From positions 1,736,001 through 1,800,000 of the forward strand of contig NZ_CP069513.1 of assembly GCF_016889425.1 (NCBI RefSeq): a DNA stretch of 64,000 nt. The letters are read 5' to 3'. This document shows, in pieces, positions 44,402 through 53,412 of the stretch. Made by a program: the position numbers and the translations under genes. The DNA comes from Corynebacterium amycolatum. GTDB lineage: Bacteria > Actinomycetota > Actinomycetes > Mycobacteriales > Mycobacteriaceae. Every line of letters begins with the position of its first letter. Position 1 is the stretch's first letter. The notes below the pieces were generated by a model, which saw nothing but the letters and a program-made list of their open reading frames with translations, made no database searches and was not told the origin of the DNA.

Positions 44402-45112
44402 CTACGCGTCCTGCTTCTCCGCGACAATGCGTAGATTGAGTTCGCCGTTCTCCTCGATGGATGCAGCTACAAACTGTGGCAGGCGCACGTTGTAATCCAG
44501 GCGGTTGATTGGCAAGGTGCCCGACAGCAAAACCAGGTTTTCGGTACGAGCGGCCTTCATTGGCACGGTGACATCATTGGTGACACCGCGAATGGTCAGG
44601 CGTCCCGGAATCTCGATATTTGCCCATTGGCCGTTATCTGGAATGCTTGAAATATCGAGCGGCTCTGCAAGCTCAAACTTAGCTTCTGGGTACTGCTCAA
44701 CGCTGAAAATATTGTTGCGGACATTGATGTCACGACGTTCAATATCGCTAGTCAGAGTTGCCATGTCAACAACAATGGATGCGTCCTCAAGGTTGTCGTT
44801 AGCAACCTTCAGCTCGCCAGTGACTTCGTGGGTGGAACCGGACGTCGTCCGCCTACTGCCTGGCAGCACCTCGTTAAAAGTAAAGCCAACGGAGGTGTTC
44901 TGTGAGTTATCGCCACCGACAATCTTCCAGGTGCCATTCGCGTCAGTCGTTGCTGCAGGCAGCTCGTTAGCCTCGAAATCCCCAGTACGCACCCCTTCAT
45001 GCGTGAAAACGCGATACAAAACTGGTCCCACAATAACAATTGCGAGCGCAACAACTGCAACGGCTATCAAAGTAATAATTGATTTACGGACACCAGAATT
45101 CATAGTGCTCAT
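44402..45112 (-). CDS. YceI-family protein, membrane anchored
   Basis: The 236-residue protein has an N-terminal helix (about 11-30, IITLIAVAVVALAIVIVGPV) that serves as anchor or signal. The lipocalin-like YceI domain follows, with NGTWKIVGGDNSQNTSVGFT, VDMATLTSDIERRDINVRNN, FELAEPLDISSI, RLTIRGVTNDVTVPM and NRLDYNVRLPQFVAAS. YceI proteins bind isoprenoids such as long-chain polyprenols or quinones in an eight-stranded barrel. It is downstream of the zinc-finger gene by 17 bp and probably co-transcribed with it. The physiological ligand is unknown. Confidence 0.88.
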   Translation of the reverse strand: MSTMNSGVRKSIITLIAVAVVALAIVIVGPVLYRVFTHEGVRTGDFEANELPAATTDANGTWKIVGGDNSQNTSVGFTFNEVLPGSRRTTSGSTHEVTGELKVANDNLEDASIVVDMATLTSDIERRDINVRNNIFSVEQYPEAKFELAEPLDISSIPDNGQWANIEIPGRLTIRGVTNDVTVPMKAARTENLVLLSGTLPINRLDYNVRLPQFVAASIEENGELNLRIVAEKQDA

Positions 45113-45129
45113 CCTATCCTTTTAATCCG

Positions 45130-45519
45130 CTATGGGATAAACCGTTCCACCTCACGCGTTTTCATAATCAATTCCTGCGTAATCTCCTGTAGGACGGCGG
45201 TCTCCATGTCGTCGTCAAGCGCGGTGCGCAAGTCTTCGGCGAGACAACGTACTTCGAAGAGCCCGTCCCCTATTCGCTTTACGACGTCACCGCCCGCCGG
45301 CCTACTCGTGGCATCGGCGGTCTTCAGCGTGAGATCCGAATTGATTCGTTCGGCAATCGGCCTGGAGGCGCCTTTTGCTACGCCGGTGCGTTTTTCATAC
45401 GCGCGCTGCCGGCAGGCTTGGCTGCAGAATTTGCGCCGGCGACCGCGGATGGCGACCTCCATTTCGCGGCCACACCACTGGCAATTGGCGATAGTTGTGC
45501 TCGGCTTTTGATCTGACAC
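45130..45519 (-). CDS. Small zinc-finger protein
   Basis: From GTG 45519 the product has 129 residues; a TTG at 45528 is the alternative. A treble-clef type zinc finger is formed by CQWCGREM and RRKFCSQACRQRAYEKR (Cys-x2-Cys and Cys-x3-Cys), followed by a basic stretch and a helical C-terminal half (DLRTALDDDMETAVLQEITQ). CATAAT (45528-45533, minus strand) stands close enough to make the transcript nearly leaderless. Conserved actinobacterial proteins of this kind are presumed nucleic-acid binding. It is divergent from rbpA. Confidence 0.75.
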   Translation of the reverse strand: MSDQKPSTTIANCQWCGREMEVAIRGRRRKFCSQACRQRAYEKRTGVAKGASRPIAERINSDLTLKTADATSRPAGGDVVKRIGDGLFEVRCLAEDLRTALDDDMETAVLQEITQELIMKTREVERFIP

Positions 45520-45600
45520 AGAAGTCAATTATGGCATGAATGCTGACTAAGGCGTTATAATGTGTGGTCTAGTATTTCTACCAAAGGGGGCACGTTCCAC

Positions 45601-45990
45601 ATGGCAGATCGAGTTCTTCGTGGCAGTCGCATGGGCGCCGTTTCGTATGAGACCGATCGCGATCATGACCTCGCGCCGCGAATGATGGTCCGCTACCGCA
45701 CTGAATCCGGTGAGATCTTCGAGGTCCCATTCGCGGATGACGCGGAAATTCCAGGTGAATGGCTGTGCAAGAATGGCCAGATTGGTGAGCTGGTTGAAGG
45801 CGAAGGCACCGAAGCTAAGCCGGTGAAGCCGCCGAGGACTCACTGGGACATGCTCCGTGAGCGCCGCTCCATTGAGGAGCTCGATGTGCTGTTGGATGAG
45901 CGCGTTGACTTGCTGCGCAAGCGTCGTCGTAACGCCGCTCGCCTGCTGAAGGCTCAGAAGGAAGCCGAAGAGGCAGAGAAGAACGCTTAA
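45601..45990 (+). CDS. rbpA: RNA polymerase-binding protein RbpA
   Basis: The 129-residue protein from ATG 45601 begins MADRVLRGSRMGAVSYETD, the RbpA N-terminal tail. The core domain contains FEVPFADDAEIPGEWLCKNG and the C-terminal sigma-interaction helix is RTHWDMLRERRSIEELDVLL. It stabilises the RNA polymerase-sigma A open complex. A longer frame opens upstream at 45562 but lacks similarity. AAAGGGGG lies before the start and TATAAT at about 45555 forms a good -10 element. It converges with ppm1, the same neighbourhood as Rv2050/Rv2051c. Confidence 0.96.
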   Translation: MADRVLRGSRMGAVSYETDRDHDLAPRMMVRYRTESGEIFEVPFADDAEIPGEWLCKNGQIGELVEGEGTEAKPVKPPRTHWDMLRERRSIEELDVLLDERVDLLRKRRRNAARLLKAQKEAEEAEKNA

Positions 45991-46051
45991 GGTTTGAGCT
46001 GGTTAGGTTCGAACTTTAGAGCTTTGTGGCCGTCGATCAAACACTGAAATT

Positions 46052-46093
46052 CGGGTCCGGATAAGGTTTTGCTCCTTATTCGGGCCCGTTTTT
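46052..46093 (+). terminator. Strong intrinsic terminator of rbpA
   Basis: CGGGTCCGGATAAGG (46052-46066) pairs almost completely with CCTTATTCGGGCCCG (from 46073), with a six-base loop and a following TTTTT. Confidence 0.9.
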
Positions 46094-46140
46094 CGTTGGT
46101 GGCTGGCTGCGGCGGGCCGAGCCGAGTTACTGACTGCGTT

Positions 46141-46279
46141 TATGACAAAAATGGCCTGAAAAATGGCCTGAAACTGTCATAAACTAAGTCAGTTTCACAT
46201 TTGCAGCCTGCAGTCATACAGGCAGCCTGCATTCGTACATGCAGCCCGTATTCATACATGCAGCCCGCAATTTTTGTGG
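46141..46279. repeat. Repeat cluster: 12-bp duplicate, inverted arms and 19-bp tandem repeat
   Basis: Within the 310-bp gap between rbpA and ppm1, ATGGCCTGAAA occurs twice (46151, 46163) between inverted arms TATGACA (46141-46147) and TGTCATA (46175-46181). AAACTG/CAGTTT arms follow. Four 19-bp units then start at 46204, 46223, 46242 and 46261, three of them close to CAGCCTGCATTCATACATG and the last diverged. No gene is present. Confidence 0.85.
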
Positions 46280-46300
46280 TCGCAATCTTTGGGGGTTGCC

Positions 46301-47116
46301 CTACTTGCGGAATCGCTGCTTAAACTCGTGACCAGCCAGGCGACCAATCTCAGATCCCAGGTTTTTTACCTGCTGTGAGCGGTGCTTGAATCCCCACTTG
46401 GTGACCTGCAGCAGAGACTGCTTCACAAAGCTGCCATCCATCTTGGACTCGCCGTACTCGCGCTCAGTAAAGGTGATCGGAACCTCTTCCACCAGGAAGC
46501 CCGCCTGCACAGCCTCAAAGGCGAGCTCGGTCTGGAACAGGTACGCAGCCTTGCCAATGTTCTCGAGATCGAGGGTCTCGAGAACTTCCCGTCGATAAGC
46601 ACGGTAGCCAGCGGTGATATCCGAGATGCCTGCGCCGAGCGCCAGCGAGATGTAGAAGTTGCCGCCGCGGGAGAGAACCTGACGGCTCATTGGCCAGTTG
46701 ACGGTCTTGCCTCCCGGAATGTAGCGGGAGCCGATGACGACATCGGCGCCGTCCTCGAGCTTCTCCAGCAGCAGATGGAACTGCTCTGGTGCGTGGGAGC
46801 CGTCGGCATCCATCTCGCAGAGAACCTCGTAGTCGCGCTCGAGACCCCAAGCGAAGCCCGCGCGGTACGCACCCCAGAGACCGCCCTTGCCCTCGCGGTG
46901 CAGGACGTAGATGTGCTCTTTCCCGTTGTTGTCCGCCTTGTCAGCGGCAGCGATTTCATCGGCGAGCTCTCCGGTGCCGTCTGGTGAAGAGTCATCGACA
47001 ACCAAAATGTCGACGCTCGGCTCCGCTGCGCGCAGGCGTGCAATCACGCCCGGCAGGTTTTCCCGCTCGTTGAAAGTGGGAATGACAACCAGCGTCGACT
47101 CATTTAGGGCAGTCAC
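46301..47116 (-). CDS. ppm1: Polyprenol monophosphomannose synthase
   Basis: This 271-residue GT2 glycosyltransferase makes polyprenyl-phosphomannose from GDP-mannose for lipoglycan synthesis and protein O-mannosylation. Motifs: [51 protein letters not shown] (DxD-type) and [16 protein letters not shown]. No transmembrane segment is obvious; the neighbouring Lnt-like protein is the membrane partner, fused to Ppm1 in M. tuberculosis but separate here as in C. glutamicum. GTG 47116 follows TAAGGAG. It starts 12 bp after lnt ends and is the last gene of fxsA-lnt-ppm1. Confidence 0.94.
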   Translation of the reverse strand: MTALNESTLVVIPTFNERENLPGVIARLRAAEPSVDILVVDDSSPDGTGELADEIAAADKADNNGKEHIYVLHREGKGGLWGAYRAGFAWGLERDYEVLCEMDADGSHAPEQFHLLLEKLEDGADVVIGSRYIPGGKTVNWPMSRQVLSRGGNFYISLALGAGISDITAGYRAYRREVLETLDLENIGKAAYLFQTELAFEAVQAGFLVEEVPITFTEREYGESKMDGSFVKQSLLQVTKWGFKHRSQQVKNLGSEIGRLAGHEFKQRFRK

Positions 47117-47128
47117 TCGTGATTCTCC

Positions 47129-48817
47129 TTAGTGCATATTCTGCTCAGTATCCCGGCCATCAACTTCATCTGCGCCTGCCCTGGCATCTCCGCCACGGCG
47201 ACGCAGGACGGCACCAACCACACAAAGAATACCGAATGCAGTCAGTAGACCTTCAATCCACGTCCCGAAGCGGGCTGCAAAAGTCAGGTGGGAGTACTGA
47301 GGCAAAGTCTCGGTGAGCACTTTCTGTTCGAAGATTTTGCTTTGCTTTACGACGTCTCCGTGCGCATCCACAATAGCGCTCACACCGCTGGTTGCGGCGA
47401 TGGCCGTGGAGCGTTGGAACTCCATGGCTCGCATGCGGCTCATGGCCAGCTGTTGGTAAGTCATATCGGTGAAACCGAAGGTGGCGTTATTCGTGGGCGT
47501 GGCAAGCATAGTTGCGCCGTGGTTGACCGCGTTGCGGAAGGCACCGTCGAAGACCACTTCGTAGCAGGTGGCCAGGCCCAGGTTGACCTTTTTTAAACCA
47601 TCGGTGCCAGGTGTTGTGACCACAGCATCGCCGTTGCCCGGGGTCATGTCTCCGGCGTGATCGACCATGTCGGAAAAGTGACGGAGTAGTTCGCGGAATG
47701 GCATGGTCTCGCCGAAGGGCTGGAGATAGATTTTCTCGTGCTGGTCGCCGGGGCCGGTCTTTGGGTCCCAGACCACCATGGTGTTTTGCACCCCATTGGT
47801 GTAGGTAAAGGTGCCGACCACGATGGGGGCGCCAATATTCATCGCGGCGTTTTCGATAATGCGTGCCGCTTCCCCATCCGTAAACGGGCTGACATCGGAG
47901 GAGTTTTCAGGCCAGATGACGATGTCCGGCTGCTGTTCCTTACCTTGGTGGACACGTCGTGCCAGTTCATTGGTGGCATCGGCGTGGTTCTGCAGTACTG
48001 CGCGGCGCTGGGCATTGAACTCCAAACCGAGGCGAGGAACATTGCCCTGGATAACCGCGACACGGGCGTTGTCAGCGGCCGTAGGTTCAGGCAGTGGTTG
48101 GGTCCACGCAGGAAGAGCCCAGCCGACGATTAACGCCCCCACCAAAAGCGCAGCGGAGGTTGCGTAGGAACGTAGCGTGAGCGCGACCAGTCCCGCACCA
48201 ACGCAAGCAGCGAGGAAAGTGACCAATGCAGTGCTGCCGATTGCCACTGCTGGGGCCAGCGGGCCGTCGACTTGCCCCCAGGCAACGCGGAGCCAGGGGA
48301 AGCCTCCGAAAGGCCAGCGGGCCAGCAGCGCCTCCCCTGCCACGAGCGCAGCGGCCATGCCAGGGAGCTTCAGCGCGAGGGGGAAACTGGATTGGGCAAT
48401 CAGCCACATCGCAAGCGCCGCCGGAATTGTGAGGAGACCCAGCACAATTGAGAGCGCCACGTAGGGGCCAATACCGACGAAGGAGCCGATCCACGGCAGT
48501 GAGAAAAGCGCCGTCGCTGTTGCCCAGCTGAAGCCCCCCACTACGCTGGATTTCCAATCGGCTGCGCAGAAGAAGGCAAAAATGAGCAGGGCGAGGCCGA
48601 CCCAGGCGGTCCACCACCAGCTCAGGGGTGCGTAGCTTAAGAATTGCAATCCACCAGCGAGGATTGCAATGAAGGCGAGAAGGAGGCGCTGCTTTAGTGG
48701 GGTAAGCGCGCGAAAGCGCGCCTGCCAGCGACTCGGATTCTCCGGAGTGTCTTTCGAAGCGTCTTTCGGAGCAAAGTCCCCGTGCTCGCTGGAGCGCGCT
48801 TGACGGTTAGTGTGCAC
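47129..48817 (-). CDS. lnt: Apolipoprotein N-acyltransferase
   Basis: This 562-residue membrane protein has about eight hydrophobic segments over residues 30-240 and then a nitrilase-like domain. The catalytic triad is visible: Glu in IVIWPENSSDVSPF, Lys in HEKIYLQPFGETMPF and Cys in NLGLATCYEVVFDG. A final hydrophobic helix (LLTAFGILCVVGAVL) closes the protein. It N-acylates the lipid-modified cysteine of lipoproteins such as the one at the window start, and may assist Ppm1. It begins with GTG at 48817 and no clear ribosome binding site; a short Arg/Asp-rich N-terminal tail precedes the first helix. Confidence 0.94.
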   Translation of the reverse strand: MHTNRQARSSEHGDFAPKDASKDTPENPSRWQARFRALTPLKQRLLLAFIAILAGGLQFLSYAPLSWWWTAWVGLALLIFAFFCAADWKSSVVGGFSWATATALFSLPWIGSFVGIGPYVALSIVLGLLTIPAALAMWLIAQSSFPLALKLPGMAAALVAGEALLARWPFGGFPWLRVAWGQVDGPLAPAVAIGSTALVTFLAACVGAGLVALTLRSYATSAALLVGALIVGWALPAWTQPLPEPTAADNARVAVIQGNVPRLGLEFNAQRRAVLQNHADATNELARRVHQGKEQQPDIVIWPENSSDVSPFTDGEAARIIENAAMNIGAPIVVGTFTYTNGVQNTMVVWDPKTGPGDQHEKIYLQPFGETMPFRELLRHFSDMVDHAGDMTPGNGDAVVTTPGTDGLKKVNLGLATCYEVVFDGAFRNAVNHGATMLATPTNNATFGFTDMTYQQLAMSRMRAMEFQRSTAIAATSGVSAIVDAHGDVVKQSKIFEQKVLTETLPQYSHLTFAARFGTWIEGLLTAFGILCVVGAVLRRRGGDARAGADEVDGRDTEQNMH

Positions 48818-48855
48818 TTGTATAAAAGAACTCTCTACGTCCGCGAGTATTCGAG

Positions 48856-49476
48856 TTAGCGCTTGTCGCTGTCGTCCTGGTCATGATCCCAGGCGTTGTC
48901 CGGCGCCGGTGGCACGATTTTATCCTGTGGGAAGCTCTTGCCATCCGCGCCCGGGAAACCACCAGAGAATCCAGGGAACCCCGAAAAGCCGCCAGCACCA
49001 GCGCCAGCTCCTGGAGTACCTGGGTTCATGCCGTACTGAGAGACCACCATCATGCTGCGGTCACTGAAGTTGCGGAGTCCGTTGAGCAGCGCCACCGATC
49101 CGCTCTTACGAATCAGCCAGCGAGTCGGCGGTAGCACCATGAGGAAACCAACAACGGTGGTGACGACGCCCGGCAGGGCAATCAGCCACGAGCCAACCAA
49201 CAGAATTGCAGAGTCAGCCACAAAGTGTCCCGCGCCCTTTGCCGAGCGCTTGATTGCCTCCTCCGGATGCTTCTGTCCGTACTCGGTAAGAGTACGAGAA
49301 GTATCCAGCAGCAACTTCTGGTAGATGCGCTTGAACTCGATAGCGGCGAAGACCAACCCCACAATGAACAGGCCCAAAACCAATAGGACGGTCCAGCCGT
49401 AGCCAATCCATTCACCGAGTGCGATAAAGGCCGCAATCTCGGCAATGAGGTAAATAATTGTGAACCACTTGCTCAT
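48856..49476 (-). CDS. fxsA: FxsA family membrane protein
   Basis: The 206-residue protein has the FxsA pattern: helices WFTIIYLIAEIAAFIALG and WTVLLVLGLFIVGLVFA, then FVADSAILLVGSWLIALPGV and VVGFLMVLPPTRWLIRK. The C-terminal 60 residues are a Gly/Phe/Pro-rich tail (repeats like GFSGFPGFSGG) ending in acidic residues. The E. coli protein affects F-exclusion of phage T7, but the cellular role is unknown. In actinobacteria fxsA is linked to ppm1 and lnt, as here, so a part in lipoglycan or lipoprotein handling is possible. Confidence 0.88.
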   Translation of the reverse strand: MSKWFTIIYLIAEIAAFIALGEWIGYGWTVLLVLGLFIVGLVFAAIEFKRIYQKLLLDTSRTLTEYGQKHPEEAIKRSAKGAGHFVADSAILLVGSWLIALPGVVTTVVGFLMVLPPTRWLIRKSGSVALLNGLRNFSDRSMMVVSQYGMNPGTPGAGAGAGGFSGFPGFSGGFPGADGKSFPQDKIVPPAPDNAWDHDQDDSDKR

Positions 49477-49588
49477 AGTTCCCCAGTGTAACCGCCACTA
49501 GATGAGCAAGTGGTTAGGGCTATCGGCCGGTTCTCTTGTCGTATTCTAGCAGGCTGTAGCGGCAAGTTAGATGACGACTAGCGCTCGC

Positions 49589-52500
49589 CTACCGGTCAGC
49601 TCGCTCCTCTAAGTCGCCCTCTGTATCCAGGTAGGTCTGGCGCAGCAAATCCATGCGTTCCTGGTCGGGGTTTTCCCACATACCGCGCTCGGCGGCCTCC
49701 ATCAGGCGTTCGGAAATATCGTGCAGAGCCCACGGATTCGACTGTTCAAAGAACTCGCGGTTTTCCGGGTTCGCAACGTATTCGTCGGTAAGCGTTTCGT
49801 ACATCCAGTCATCCATGACCTGTGCCGTCGCGTCGTAACCGAAGAGGTAATCGACCGTTGCCGCCATTTCGAAGGCACCCTTGTAGCCGTGGTTACGCAT
49901 GGCTTGCATCCAGCGTGGGTTGACTACGCGGGCTCGGAAGACACGTCGCGTTTCCTCGTGCAGGGTGCGGGTGCGCACGGCGTCCGGACGCGTGGAATCG
50001 CCCACATACGCCTCTGGAGCGGAACCCGTCAGCGCACGGACCGTGGCGATCATACCGCCGTGGAACTGGAAGTAGTCATCGGAGTCGGCGATGTCGTGCT
50101 CACGGGTATCGGCATTCTTCGCGGCAACCTGAATACGGCGGTAGGCCGTCTTCATATCGTCAGCAGCCTCTTCCCCATCGACGCCGCGACCATAGGCGTA
50201 GCCGCCCCAGGTCGTGTAAACCTTCGCCAGATCCGCGTCATCGCGCCAGGAACCGGAATCGATCAGCTGCAGCAAACCAGCTCCATAGGTGCCCGGCTTG
50301 GAACCGAAGATACGGCGCGGACGCTCCTGCTGGTCGGCCTTCGCATGTGCGCGCACGTAGTTGTCCTCATCGGATTCATCAAGCTTGACGACGAGCTGAA
50401 ACGCATCATCCAAAAGGTCAATAACATGCGGAAACGCATCACGGAAGAAACCGGAAATGCGGACGGTCACGTCAATGCGCGGACGCCCCAGTTCCTCCAG
50501 CGGAATTGGCTCAAGGCCGACGATACGGCGAGATGCGTCATCCCACACCGGATGCACACCAATCAGCGCGAGCACCTCGGCGATGTCATCGCCAGAAGTA
50601 CGCATGGCGGAAGTGCCCCACACCGACAGGCCAACCGACTTGGGATACTCGCCGTGGTCGGCGCGGTAGCGCTCGATCAGGCCATCGGCGAGGTTGACAC
50701 CGGTTTCCCAAGCCAGGCGCGACGGCACCGCCTTGGGGTCTACCGAGTAGAAGTTGCGGGCAGTCGGCAGTACGTTGACCAGACCGCGCAACGGCGAGCC
50801 GGAGGGGCCAGCCGGAACGAACTCGCCGTCCAAGGCTGAAAGAATGCGCGGAATCTCCTCGCTGGTAGCGGCCAGGCGCGGGAGAATTTCGTCGCGGGTG
50901 AACTGCAGCAGCTCGACAACCTGATCGAGGCCGTTCGGTACCGCGATATCGGCAAATTCCTCGGAGCCGAGAACATCAGCCGCGATCTGTGCCACTGGTT
51001 GGTCAGGATTCTTCACCACGGCGGTTACCAACGCCGTAGCCAGTGCATCGATGGAGTCCACAGTGTGGCGCTCGTCGGTGCCGTCCTCGGCCAGGCCGAG
51101 AGCTTCGCGCAGGCCCGGCAGCGTCTGCTTGCCTCCCCACAGCTGGCGGGCGCGCAGCATGGTGGTCACAGTGCCGATCAGGGATTCGTCTTCCGGTGCC
51201 TGGCTGAGTACGTGGAGGCCACCGCGGATGGCGACGTCCTTAATCTCGCAGAGCCAGCCGTCGACATGCATGAGCATGTCATCGAAGACCTCCTCGTCCG
51301 GACGCTCGTCCCAACCGAGGTCGCGGTCCATCTTCGCGGCGGTCAGCAGCGTCCAAATCTCCTGGCGGATAGCCGGCAGCTTGGCTGGGTCCATGGCGGA
51401 GATGTTCTGGTGCTCGTCGAGAAGCTGCTCCAGACGGGTGATGTCGCCGTAAGATTCGGCGCGGGCCATCGGCGGAATGAGGTGGTCGACAAGCGTGGCG
51501 TGAGCACGACGCTTGGCCTGTGTGCCCTCGCCCGGGTCGTTGACCAGGAAGGGGTAAATCATCGGCAGCTCACCGATGGCAGCATCCGGGCCACAGGAGG
51601 CGGAAAGACCGACGGTCTTGCCCGGCAGCCACTCCAGGTTGCCGTGCTTGCCCATGTGAACCACGGCATCGGCGCCGAAACCGCCCTCCGACTGCGGCAG
51701 CGACAGGAAGCGGTAGCAAGCCAGGTAGTGATGCGTCGGCGGTAGGTCTGGATCGTGGTAGATACCCACCGGGTTGTCACCGAAACCGCGCGGTGGCTGC
51801 ACCATGACCACGACATTGCCGAAGGTCAGGCCCGCAATATAGATGTCCTGGGTATCCGGGTGGACGTACAGAGTGCCCGGCGCGGCACCCCACTTGTCCT
51901 GCATGTCGGAGCGGAGTTCCTCCGGCAAGGTAGCGAAGAACTTCTCGTAGGTCGCAGCGGGCAGGCAGAGCTCGGCTGCCTCCATAACTTCCTCGGTCAG
52001 CCAATCCGGGTCCTGGCCGCCGGCATCGATGATGGCGTGCATGAACGCATCTGGTTCATCGGCGCCGTCCTCGGCGGTGGCGTATCCGGGGATTTTGGTG
52101 GTGTCGCCGAGGTTGTATCCGGCGTCGGCAAGCGCGTGCAGCACCTCTAACGTGGATGCTGGTGTGTCCAGGCCGACGGCGTTACCGATGCGGGCGTGCT
52201 TGGTCGGGTACGCAGAGAGCATGACGGCGATGCGCTTGTCAGCGTTGTCGATGTGGCGAAGTGCGGCGTAGCGGGTAGCGATGCCGGCGAGGCGGTCGCA
52301 GCGCTCAAGGTCAGGGACGTAGGAAATGAGCTCGTCGGAGTCGATTTCCTTAAACGAGAACGCGACCGAGATGATGCGGCCGTCGAATTCGGGGACGGCG
52401 ACCTGTGTTGCGACGTCCAGCGGTGACAGACCCTCGTCGTTGTCTTCCCATGCCGCCTTGGAGGATGTCAGAGCCAACCCCTGGATGATGGGGATGTTGA

Positions 52501-53254
52501 GGTCTGCGAGTGCGGCGACATCCCAGCCGTCGTCGTCCTGACCGGCCTGCGCGAGTGCCGGGCGGTTGCCACCAGCGGCGAGCACCGTGGTGATGAGCGC
52601 GTCGCAGGACGCCAGCTCTGCCAGCAGTTCATCGCTGGCGGTGCGCAGGGACGCGGCGAAGATGGGCTTGGCGACGTAGCCGCGAGCCTCGACTGCGTCA
52701 GCGAGCGCCTCAATGTAGTGCGTATTTCCAGCCAGGTGTTGGGCGCGGTAATAGATAATGCCGACGGTGCCACGCGAATCTTCCGTGGCCACCTTGGAGT
52801 CGCGCTCCAGGAAACCCCAGGTCGGCATGCGAGTGGGCTCTTCAAAGCCAAGACCGGTCAGAAGCAGCGTGTCCGACAGGAAATTGTGCAGCTGTGCGAG
52901 GTTTTTCGCGCCGCCTTCCGCCAGGTAGATGTGCGTTTGCGTGGTGACGTTTGCGGGAACCGTCGAGTACTCGGTGAGTTCGGCATCGGGCGCCTGCTCA
53001 CCCGAGACGAGGACGGTGGGAATACCGGAGTTCACAAAGTAGTCGATGCCGGATTCCCAGGCGCGGCGGCCACCGAGAAGTCGGATGATGACGACATCGG
53101 CGCCGTCGGCAAGCGTGGGCAAATCATCGTCGAGCAGACGCGCCGGGTTTGCCCAACGGTAGGACACCTCCGGGTTGGCCTGAGCGGCCGCGCGGGCGGA
53201 CAGAAGGTCGGTATCCGAGGTCGACAGCAGCAGAATCACGGTGTAGTCATTCAC
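49589..53254 (-). CDS. cobN: Cobaltochelatase subunit CobN
   Basis: This 1221-residue protein is the large substrate-binding subunit of the ATP-dependent cobalt chelatase, inserting Co2+ into hydrogenobyrinate a,c-diamide with CobS/CobT-type partners, which are not in the window. It resembles magnesium chelatase H: GFGADAVVHMGKHGNLEWLP, GKTVGLSASCGPDAAIGELP, YPFLVNDPGEGTQAKRRAHA, and near the C terminus VNPRWMQAMRNHGYKGAFEM. The length is typical. The GTG start at 53254 lies just behind AGGA and a hairpin, downstream of a cobalamin riboswitch, so its synthesis should drop when B12 is plentiful. Confidence 0.96.
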   Translation of the reverse strand: MNDYTVILLLSTSDTDLLSARAAAQANPEVSYRWANPARLLDDDLPTLADGADVVIIRLLGGRRAWESGIDYFVNSGIPTVLVSGEQAPDAELTEYSTVPANVTTQTHIYLAEGGAKNLAQLHNFLSDTLLLTGLGFEEPTRMPTWGFLERDSKVATEDSRGTVGIIYYRAQHLAGNTHYIEALADAVEARGYVAKPIFAASLRTASDELLAELASCDALITTVLAAGGNRPALAQAGQDDDGWDVAALADLNIPIIQGLALTSSKAAWEDNDEGLSPLDVATQVAVPEFDGRIISVAFSFKEIDSDELISYVPDLERCDRLAGIATRYAALRHIDNADKRIAVMLSAYPTKHARIGNAVGLDTPASTLEVLHALADAGYNLGDTTKIPGYATAEDGADEPDAFMHAIIDAGGQDPDWLTEEVMEAAELCLPAATYEKFFATLPEELRSDMQDKWGAAPGTLYVHPDTQDIYIAGLTFGNVVVMVQPPRGFGDNPVGIYHDPDLPPTHHYLACYRFLSLPQSEGGFGADAVVHMGKHGNLEWLPGKTVGLSASCGPDAAIGELPMIYPFLVNDPGEGTQAKRRAHATLVDHLIPPMARAESYGDITRLEQLLDEHQNISAMDPAKLPAIRQEIWTLLTAAKMDRDLGWDERPDEEVFDDMLMHVDGWLCEIKDVAIRGGLHVLSQAPEDESLIGTVTTMLRARQLWGGKQTLPGLREALGLAEDGTDERHTVDSIDALATALVTAVVKNPDQPVAQIAADVLGSEEFADIAVPNGLDQVVELLQFTRDEILPRLAATSEEIPRILSALDGEFVPAGPSGSPLRGLVNVLPTARNFYSVDPKAVPSRLAWETGVNLADGLIERYRADHGEYPKSVGLSVWGTSAMRTSGDDIAEVLALIGVHPVWDDASRRIVGLEPIPLEELGRPRIDVTVRISGFFRDAFPHVIDLLDDAFQLVVKLDESDEDNYVRAHAKADQQERPRRIFGSKPGTYGAGLLQLIDSGSWRDDADLAKVYTTWGGYAYGRGVDGEEAADDMKTAYRRIQVAAKNADTREHDIADSDDYFQFHGGMIATVRALTGSAPEAYVGDSTRPDAVRTRTLHEETRRVFRARVVNPRWMQAMRNHGYKGAFEMAATVDYLFGYDATAQVMDDWMYETLTDEYVANPENREFFEQSNPWALHDISERLMEAAERGMWENPDQERMDLLRQTYLDTEGDLEERADR

Positions 53255-53259
53255 TTCCT

Positions 53260-53385
53260 GGGGAGCAACGCGTCCCCGGTCGGCGGGAGTCTGCCTTCTA
53301 ACCGATGACGAGGTCTGACTGTGACAGTGGCGCGACCGTGCGGATTTTCACCGAGCTTCTCGTCAGTGGCATGGCAGTGGATTTC
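53260..53385 (-). ncRNA. Cobalamin riboswitch upstream of cobN
   Basis: On the cobN sense strand the leader contains the conserved core CGGTGAAAATCCGCACGG, then GCGCCACTGTCACAG, and the B12 box AGTCAGACCTCGTC (about 53296-53385). Downstream, TCCCC/GGGGA arms (53260-53264 and 53273-53277) form a hairpin that ends directly before the AGGA and GTG of cobN. This layout suggests control of translation by hiding the ribosome binding site; no T-run terminator is present. Confidence 0.85.
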
Positions 53386-53412
53386 TCCATCACTCTACTG
53401 CAGCGTCTATTG

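Noticed and set aside
46204..46279. CRISPR array
   Set aside because: The 19-bp units are directly adjacent without spacers, so this is a simple tandem repeat.
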